26,557 nt of DNA from a virus: positions 1 through 26,557 of IMG/VR virus record IMGVR_UViG_3300008262_000671. One strand, 5' to 3'. Numbering within the stretch: position 1 is the stretch's first letter; each line of letters opens with the position of its first letter. The position numbers and the translations under genes were made by a program. The notes beneath the pieces are model-generated. The model did no database searches and had not been told where the DNA came from. It saw only the letters and a program-made list of their open reading frames with translations. Below, in pieces: positions 23,161-26,557 of this stretch.

Positions 23161-23180
23161 TTCCCCCTTTATATATAGAG
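23161..23180 (-). repeat. CTATATA/GGGGAAAA intergenic element (one of six)
   Basis: Consensus on its own strand: (T-rich)CTAYRTATAARGGGGRAAAA. Copies: 23161-23180 (-), 23641-23660 (-), 24551-24574 (+), 24821-24849 (+), 25713-25737 (-), 26206-26230 (-). All are intergenic, and most follow a terminator or T-run directly. TATATA could act as a -10 box and GGGG as a ribosome site, but the copies at 24551 and 24821 are not placed for that. Confidence 0.6.
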
Positions 23181-23193
23181 ACCTGCCCTACCC

Positions 23194-23382
23194 TTACGGG
23201 TAGAGCAAGTCCTTACAAAAACTATTCATCTGCTCAACTGGAACTTTGCATTGTTCAGGTGTTGTTGCGTCAAACGCCCAAGCAATAAGAGCGAGCGCAA
23301 TAAGAGCAACCGCAATTCTGCGCCTAATAAACTTTGCTTCTGTTTTCACTTTGTCCCTGCTTTCTGTGGCTCCCTTAGCCAC
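23194..23382 (-). CDS. Small membrane-anchored protein with GTG start, 62 aa
   Basis: The GTG at 23382 lies 7 bases after a TAAAGT box, so the message may be leaderless. The N-terminal 23 residues are basic and helical. Residues about 24-42 (IAVALIALALIAWAFDATTP) form one membrane segment. The short outer part has two Cys that could form a disulfide (EQCKVPVEQMNSFCKDLLYP). The stop codon lies in a small inverted repeat (CTACCC/GGGTAG). Function unknown; superinfection exclusion or lysis accessory are possible for this architecture. Confidence 0.55.
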   Translation of the reverse strand: MAKGATESRDKVKTEAKFIRRRIAVALIALALIAWAFDATTPEQCKVPVEQMNSFCKDLLYP

Positions 23383-23389
23383 TAGTAGA

Positions 23390-23427
23390 ACTTTACACTA
23401 CTTCCCTGCTTTTTTCTACTTTCCTGC
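23390..23427 (-). promoter_or_regulatory. Promoter with two tandem CAGGRAAGT elements
   Basis: On the minus strand, TAAAGT (23390-23395) is preceded by GCAGGGAAGT (23400-23409) and, 18 bases further up, by GCAGGAAAGT (23418-23427). The first has the same offset to its -10 as in the promoters at 20554 and 24530. It drives the GTG-start membrane protein. Confidence 0.5.
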
Positions 23428-23610
23428 TTTATTTGCTTTTCGGGCGTGTCCTGCTAAGGCTAATAATTCCTGCGTGGTTCTGCGTGGGTAGTAATAAGCG
23501 TGTCTATCTCTAACCATACTCAACCCAACCGCACTACCTCTTTTCTTTCTTGTGGCGTTCTTAATGTGTCCTAGTGTCCCAAGCACCGCACTATCAGGTA
23601 GAAACTTCAT
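23416..23610 (-). CDS. Unrecognised basic protein, 64 aa
   Basis: Starts at an ATG after AAAGGAAAATAAAGCT. The sequence is strongly basic (HIKNATRKKRGSAV, then RDRHAYYYPRRTTQELLALA) and ends AGHARKANKAGK. It could bind nucleic acid or act as a small ribosome- or RNA-associated protein, but no family is recognised. Its 3' end runs into the promoter region of the next gene, including one copy of the CAGGAAAGT element. Confidence 0.5.
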   Translation of the reverse strand: MKFLPDSAVLGTLGHIKNATRKKRGSAVGLSMVRDRHAYYYPRRTTQELLALAGHARKANKAGK

Positions 23611-23698
23611 AGCTTTATTTTCCTTTCTCTCTTTTTATTTTCCCCCTACTTATATAGGGAGAAAAGAGAGCGCCCTTGCGAGCGCCCCCTTTCCTTTC

Positions 23699-23821
23699 TT
23701 AAAGTGCGCCTTCCTCTGCTAAACCTTTTTCTAGATTTGAGAGTTCGGCAGGTGTGGCTTCCTCTAGATTTACCCAGCCAGCACCTTCCTCATCTAAGCG
23801 AAAGATTTCTACATATCCCAT
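23699..23821 (-). CDS. Small acidic protein, 40 aa
   Basis: MGYVEIFRLDEEGAGWVNLE... starts two bases after the HNH gene stop, with GGGGTGAT as ribosome site, and ends TTTAAG before a GC-rich stretch. It is acidic with a probable C-terminal helix (PAELSNLEKGLAEEG). Tight coupling to the HNH gene suggests shared expression, perhaps a partner or inhibitor of the nuclease. No family recognised. Confidence 0.5.
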   Translation of the reverse strand: MGYVEIFRLDEEGAGWVNLEEATPAELSNLEKGLAEEGAL

Positions 23822-23825
23822 TTAA

Positions 23826-24497
23826 TCACCCCGCCTTCATTAAAGTTTTGTATTGCTTTGTGTTCTTAATTTTACGGCTTGTAGCCTTGTCTTGTAAAGA
23901 TAGATTAAATCTCCAAGTATCTCTTTCTATGTGAGTCTTTATGCGGTGGCAACTAGAGCAACGCACAACACACTTTTTAATTTCTGCCTTAACTAATTTC
24001 ATACCTTTATTGCTATTTAGTGCGTTTCCAATATCAAACTTCTTGCTGTGAATATGGTCAAACTCTAGGGCTAATACATTGGTTTCACCGCAATCCACGC
24101 AAGGGTGCTTCTTTAGATACTCAAACACGAAACCTCTTGTATCTTTGTTTCTGTTCGCGTTCTTAACTTTTGAGGACTTAGATACGCAACTCTTACATTG
24201 ACCTTCCCAGCCTTCATTTCCATTTGCGTATGTTTTTTCTTGGAAAGAGGATAGAGGCTTGCTTCTTTTACAACCAGAGCAAGGGCGTAATCCTTTTGCT
24301 AATAGTTCCTTGCGCTTTGCGGTGCGAGCCGGGCCACCTTTGCGGTGAATTGCGAAACACTTCTTACATCTTGCTCTTACTCCATCAACGCCCCAGTTGT
24401 ATTTATTAAACTGTGAAAGCGGTAGAGGATAGAAACACCCAATACATACTTTTGTTTTTTCCTTTGGCAATTTAATTACCCCTTTATCCCTATTCAC
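23826..24497 (-). CDS. HNH endonuclease with N-terminal zinc knuckles, 223 aa
   Basis: The GTG start at 24497 follows AAGGGAAG. Residues about 17-50 contain CIGC...CKKC and about 72-105 CSGC...CKSC, two zinc-ribbon repeats each followed by basic residues. Residues about 130-185 form the HNH core: CVDC, then ALEFDHIHSKKFDI, then CVVRCSSCHR. These are the His-rich catalytic and the two structural zinc pairs of the HNH/EVE-type nucleases. The C-terminus is basic. Such enzymes are homing nucleases, or nick DNA for packaging or replication; this one is not next to a terminase or intron, so a free-standing homing or replication role is possible. Its promoter carries the CAGGAAAGT element. Confidence 0.8.
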   Translation of the reverse strand: MNRDKGVIKLPKEKTKVCIGCFYPLPLSQFNKYNWGVDGVRARCKKCFAIHRKGGPARTAKRKELLAKGLRPCSGCKRSKPLSSFQEKTYANGNEGWEGQCKSCVSKSSKVKNANRNKDTRGFVFEYLKKHPCVDCGETNVLALEFDHIHSKKFDIGNALNSNKGMKLVKAEIKKCVVRCSSCHRIKTHIERDTWRFNLSLQDKATSRKIKNTKQYKTLMKAG

Positions 24498-24529
24498 CTT
24501 CGCTTCCCTTAGCGAGTGTGTATGGCTTT

Positions 24530-24550
24530 ATTCTACACGACTTTCCTGAC
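24530..24550 (-). promoter_or_regulatory. Promoter of the HNH gene with CAGGAAAGT element
   Basis: On the minus strand, GTCAGGAAAGT (24540-24550) then CGTG and TAGAAT (24530-24535). The element-to-box offset equals that of the promoters at 20554 and 26034. The leader is about 25 bases. Confidence 0.55.
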
Positions 24551-24598
24551 TTTTTCTACATATAAAGGGGAAAATAAAAAATAAATAAATAACACGCC

Positions 24599-24610
24599 AA
24601 CTTATAAGTT
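24599..24610. promoter_or_regulatory. Perfect 12-bp palindrome AACTTATAAGTT
   Basis: It lies ten bases before the -35 box of the rightward 38-aa gene and between two divergent promoters. Likely a dimeric regulator site. Confidence 0.45.
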
Positions 24611-24619
24611 CCCACACTT

Positions 24620-24647
24620 TTGACGGCACATAAGATAAAATTAAGAT
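24620..24647 (+). promoter_or_regulatory. Promoter of the 38-aa zinc-ribbon gene
   Basis: TTGACG (24620-24625), 16-base spacer, TAAGAT (24642-24647). Unlike other promoters of this region it lacks the CAGGAAAGT element, and it has the best sigma-70-type -35 box seen here. Confidence 0.55.
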
Positions 24648-24672
24648 ACAAGCCAAGAGAAAGGGAACTCAA

Positions 24673-24789
24673 GTGGCAAGAGTAAAAGCAAGTGAAGTAA
24701 TGATTTGGATAAATTGCTATCGGTGCGGAGAGCAATTCCAAATTAGGCAAATAGATTATTACCGCAACATACTTTGCGAAAAGTGCTAA
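24673..24789 (+). CDS. Mini zinc-ribbon protein with GTG start, 38 aa
   Basis: MARVKASEVMIWINCYRCGE..., beginning with GTG after AAGGGA. The two Cys pairs (CYRC and CEKC, 21 residues between) form a minimal zinc ribbon, the second at the very C-terminus. A lone rightward gene between leftward ones, with its own promoter, upstream palindrome and terminator, so it is regulated separately. Possible DNA- or RNA-polymerase-binding regulator; function unknown. Confidence 0.65.
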   Translation: MARVKASEVMIWINCYRCGEQFQIRQIDYYRNILCEKC

Positions 24790-24796
24790 AGAAAGT

Positions 24797-24827
24797 AGCC
24801 CCCGAGAAATCGGGGGTTATTTTTTTG
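24797..24827 (+). terminator. Terminator of the 38-aa gene
   Basis: AGCCCCCGA and TCGGGGGTT pair around GAAA, followed by a run of T. It separates this gene from the convergent peptidase gene. Confidence 0.85.
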
Positions 24828-24849
24828 TCTATGTATAAGGGGGGAAAAA

Positions 24850-25419
24850 CTAATCTCGGTATTGCGTTAAAAGATAAAAAGGTTCGGCAGTTTTGTTATC
24901 AAACTTTGCAGACACGGCGAGCGCAGTTTTGATAGCTGACCTTGCGTTAGTGAGAGTTCTTTTCTTTCCCTCTGATAAGGCATTAAGAACGCCTAGAGCA
25001 TAGGCTGAACCTGAACCAATAGAGTATGCCCCAACGGTATCGTGGCACCAAGAGTAGTCCTCACCTATCTCATAGATAGTTCCATTAACTAAAACAATAA
25101 TCTGACTTTCGTGGTCGCCATCTTTTGAGTAAGAGGCTTCCTCAAAACACTTCTTAAGTTCTGGGATAAATACGGCAGTCATAAACTTATTTAGTTTTAC
25201 CCCTAAAGTGTTTATGGTGCAAACTGGTGGCTTAAAAACATGAGCCAATAAATTAATAGCCCGCACATCACCAGCTACTCCAATTATGTAGTTACCATTC
25301 TTAAAAACTTTTCCATTGTCTTTCGGCAGAATATAAGTTCTACCTTCTTCCTCTGAAACTCTGGAGTCATAACCAATAACCGCCCAGCCATCACCCTGCA
25401 CTGATGCTATTGTGGTCAT
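24850..25419 (-). CDS. Proteasome beta/HslV-like Ntn peptidase, 189 aa
   Basis: MTTIASVQGDGWAVIGYDSR is the N-terminus of the T1 peptidase fold. After Met removal, T2 would be the nucleophile, with D18 and K37 (GKVFKNGNYIIGVAGD) in the positions of the classical Asp17 and Lys33. GSGSAYALGVLNAL matches the conserved Ser/Gly loop near the active site. Length fits HslV and bacterial proteasome beta subunits; unlike actinobacterial PrcB there is no propeptide. It should form rings and degrade peptides with a host or phage unfoldase, or process phage proteins. No HslU-like ATPase is in the window. It follows the 81-aa gene by 14 bases. Confidence 0.8.
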   Translation of the reverse strand: MTTIASVQGDGWAVIGYDSRVSEEEGRTYILPKDNGKVFKNGNYIIGVAGDVRAINLLAHVFKPPVCTINTLGVKLNKFMTAVFIPELKKCFEEASYSKDGDHESQIIVLVNGTIYEIGEDYSWCHDTVGAYSIGSGSAYALGVLNALSEGKKRTLTNARSAIKTALAVSAKFDNKTAEPFYLLTQYRD

Positions 25420-25433
25420 TGCTCAATCCTTAA

Positions 25434-25679
25434 TTAGTAGTTAAAATCATTCCAAAGTTCATCACGCAAGGCATACTCATACTTATCGGCACTATGAGAG
25501 TTTCTGTCTCCTATATCCTCATTTTCAATAAGTCTGTCTAACGATAAAACGGCGGTGTATTCATTATCTTCAAACATAATTACAAGTTTTGTATCCCCGG
25601 CATCAGGGTCATCAACTATGGCAACAATAAACGGCGCACTAGATCCATTTGAGTGATATACCTTCTGAACTATTTCCAT
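25434..25679 (-). CDS. Unrecognised acidic protein co-transcribed with the peptidase, 81 aa
   Basis: MEIVQKVYHSNGSSAPFIVA... is beta-rich and acidic (VDDPDAGDTKLVIMFEDNEY), with a helical C-terminus (KYEYALRDELWNDFNY). It precedes the proteasome-like gene by only 14 bases, so the two probably form one operon. It could be a substrate, regulator or cap, but no known family is recognised. A CAGGAAGG element lies 25 bases before the start. Confidence 0.6.
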   Translation of the reverse strand: MEIVQKVYHSNGSSAPFIVAIVDDPDAGDTKLVIMFEDNEYTAVLSLDRLIENEDIGDRNSHSADKYEYALRDELWNDFNY

Positions 25680-25732
25680 ACTCTAAAGAATAACCGCACT
25701 CAACCTTCCTGATTTTTCCCCTTCTTATATAG

Positions 25733-25759
25733 AAAAACCCCCCACCTTTCGGTGGAGGG
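25733..25759 (-). terminator. Leftward terminator after the zinc-ribbon gene
   Basis: CCCTCCACC and GGTGGGGGG pair around GAAA on the minus strand, followed by TTTTT. It merges directly with the next CTATATA/GGGGAAAA element. Confidence 0.8.
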
Positions 25760-25767
25760 CTTCGGGT

Positions 25768-26004
25768 CTATTCGCCCCATAACTCTTCTAAGGTATCAGG
25801 CGCATTAGGGTCGCCCATTTCCTCTTGTTCCTTTTCAAAAGTCCAAGCATTACCGCACTCGCACTTTACTTCTGAGGATACATTTCCCCAGTCGTCGGTC
25901 ATAAAATCTTCTTCCCAAGACTTACCGCACTCATCACACTCAACCTCAAGTGTTACATCTTCGGAGTAGATACCCGAACCTTTCATACTTCCTTCATAAC
26001 TCAT
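25768..26004 (-). CDS. Acidic zinc-ribbon protein, 78 aa
   Basis: The ATG at 26004 follows GGGAGAAAGTT. Residues about 23-50 hold CDEC and CECG (VECDECGKSWEEDFM, then VKCECGNAW), a four-Cys ribbon of the type found in small phage transcription- or replication-associated proteins. The C-terminal half is acidic (EKEQEEMGDPNAPDTLEELW). It has its own promoter (26034) and terminator (25733). Zinc binding likely; role unknown. Confidence 0.65.
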   Translation of the reverse strand: MSYEGSMKGSGIYSEDVTLEVECDECGKSWEEDFMTDDWGNVSSEVKCECGNAWTFEKEQEEMGDPNAPDTLEELWGE

Positions 26005-26033
26005 AACTTTCTCCCTTCCGAGCTACTGTCTTT

Positions 26034-26054
26034 ATTCTACATTACCTATCTGAC
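26034..26054 (-). promoter_or_regulatory. Promoter of the acidic zinc-ribbon gene
   Basis: On the minus strand, GTCAGATAGGTAATG then TAGAAT (26034-26039), continuing AAAG exactly as in the HNH promoter at 24530. GTCAGATAGGT is a divergent copy of the CAGGAAAGT element. Confidence 0.5.
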
Positions 26055-26064
26055 ATTTTCAATA

Positions 26065-26167
26065 GGGACACTTCACCCCCGCTAGGGAGGCAGGGGTGAG
26101 GTGCGATAGGCAGGGAAGCCTATCTCATCAGGGAGCGATAGGAAGGGAAGTCCTCGCTACTACCTGG
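26065..26167 (-). ncRNA. Candidate structured RNA with three hairpins and UUCCCU loops
   Basis: Three stems in 95 bases with no coding frame: 26069-26079 with 26093-26103 (11 bp, one GU), 26105-26111 with 26118-26124 (7 bp, loop AGGGAA on plus), and 26135-26143 with 26151-26157 (loop AGGGAAG on plus). If transcribed leftward from the extended -10 at 26174, the last two loops read UUCCCU and CUUCCCU, complementary to AGGGAA in several ribosome sites here. No T-run follows the last stem, so it may instead be a long leader of the next gene. Confidence 0.45.
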
Positions 26168-26173
26168 ACTCTT

Positions 26174-26182
26174 ATTCTAGCA
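26174..26182 (-). promoter_or_regulatory. Extended -10 promoter before the structured RNA
   Basis: TGCTAGAAT on the minus strand is a good extended -10 box. The predicted start is near 26167, right before the hairpin region. The -35 (TTTTTG) is weak, as expected for extended -10 promoters. Confidence 0.45.
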
Positions 26183-26223
26183 TTACAACTTCGGTGCAAA
26201 AACTTTTTCCCCCTACATACATA

Positions 26224-26253
26224 GAAAAAGAAAAACCCCCGCAGGGGCGGGGG
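26224..26253 (-). terminator. Leftward terminator after the 29-aa gene
   Basis: CCCCCGC and GCGGGGG pair around a 4-base loop, followed on the minus strand by TTTTTCTTTTTC. Confidence 0.85.
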
Positions 26254-26268
26254 CTTCTCTCGAACGAT

Positions 26269-26358
26269 TTAGTCTTTCTCTATTTCGTCCAGCAATTCTG
26301 CCAAGATAACTTCGCAAGCTTCTGAAGCTTCATCTAGCTTCTCTTGAAGTGTTGCCAT
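26269..26358 (-). CDS. Very small acidic helical protein, 29 aa
   Basis: MATLQEKLDEASEACEVILA then ELLDEIEKD. It starts at an ATG with AAGGAAAGATAA upstream, has a strong terminator directly after it and a CAGGAAAGC element upstream, so expression is well supported despite its size. It is a single amphipathic acidic helix, possibly a protein-protein inhibitor or an adaptor. No family recognised. Confidence 0.55.
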   Translation of the reverse strand: MATLQEKLDEASEACEVILAELLDEIEKD

Positions 26359-26403
26359 TTATCTTTCCTTTCCCTAGTTAGTGTCGGTATTAAATTGTAG
26401 TCC

Positions 26404-26424
26404 GATTGTAGTCGCTTTCCTGCA
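26404..26424 (-). promoter_or_regulatory. Possible promoter of the 29-aa gene
   Basis: TGCAGGAAAGC (26414-26424) followed at once by GACTACAAT, giving a TACAAT -10 one base closer than in the other copies. A second TACAAT lies 11 bases downstream. Confidence 0.35.
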
Positions 26425-26434
26425 TTTTTTCAAA

Positions 26435-26557
26435 TCAACGCTTATTAAAACAATCGGGGCATTCCAGCTCTCTCATCTGACCGCTTACTTCACTTCTTAC
26501 TTTTCCCTCTCCATAACAAGTTTCACAATTAGGGTCTCCCTCATCAAGAACGCCTAT
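26435..26557 (-). CDS. Zinc-ribbon protein, C-terminal 40 residues (5' end outside window)
   Basis: The open frame enters from the right edge and ends at 26435. It contains CETCYGEGKV and, after 13 residues, CPDC: two Cys pairs like a DnaJ-type zinc ribbon. The N-terminus is not visible, so size and function cannot be judged. Confidence 0.55.
   Translation of the reverse strand: MGVLDEGDPNCETCYGEGKVRSEVSGQMRELECPDCFNKR

Noticed and set aside
23188-23203. Terminator at CTACCC/GGGTAG
   Set aside because: Short 6-bp stem overlapping the stop codon and without a T-run on the transcribed side.
24556-24750. 64-aa leftward hydrophobic frame
   Set aside because: Antisense to the 38-aa zinc-ribbon gene and its promoter; composition comes from AT-rich DNA.

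Overview
The window looks like part of the genome of a tailed double-stranded DNA phage (Caudoviricetes), AT-rich with compact, overlapping genes. Several head-protein motifs (the YMGPRAKGYCALRHKE segment, the PCWEGYKQVGMKKG segment, the GAYSVSHRPGMTRNQWAMGR segment), a DUF1360 membrane protein, frequent GTG starts and apparently leaderless promoters suggest a phage of an actinobacterium, perhaps a low-GC aquatic lineage. The host is inference; no host gene, integrase, tRNA or CRISPR array was seen.

Positions 1-19,625 form one leftward (minus-strand) late operon. In transcription order it carries a double-HTH protein, two conserved small proteins, a DUF1360 membrane protein, the portal (read in two frames), a 385-aa head-associated protein, an enormous polyvalent protein (749 aa plus 2,881 aa in two frames, about 3,800 residues if joined), three small or Cys-rich proteins, and a prohead protease carried at the end of a 960+-residue polyprotein that runs off the left edge. 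The giant protein strings together a DEDDh exonuclease, a UvrD-like SF1 helicase, an ArdC-type antirestriction module with its zincin, and a second zincin. It lies between portal and protease, which is what is expected of a protein packaged in the head and injected to protect or process incoming DNA.

Positions 19,640-20,200 are a very AT-rich divergent intergenic region with a tandem array of about seven 15-bp units (ACTAGTAACYTACTG) and a TGACTAGTCA palindrome. It is a candidate replication origin, packaging site or operator.

Positions 20,215-20,966 hold two rightward genes (an unknown and a DUF3846 protein). Each has its own promoter with the same 12-mer (GTGCAGGAAAGT) in the spacer, the same ribosome-binding leader and its own terminator.

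Positions 21,024-26,557 are mostly leftward small genes: a lysis-like group (peptidoglycan-binding protein, frame-broken lytic transglycosylase, small membrane proteins, HTH protein), an HNH protein with zinc knuckles, a proteasome/HslV-like Ntn peptidase, several zinc-ribbon proteins and a candidate structured RNA. Three short sequence families recur here: the CAGGAAAGT element around promoters, a CTATATA/GGGGAAAA intergenic element, and the octamer GCGAGCGC, always in one orientation. They suggest a phage-specific regulatory or recombination code.

Three conserved genes (portal, polyvalent protein, transglycosylase) are each split by a frame change. Real indels, programmed frameshifting or assembly error cannot be told apart from this sequence alone. 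No terminase large subunit, major capsid or tail gene lies in the window.
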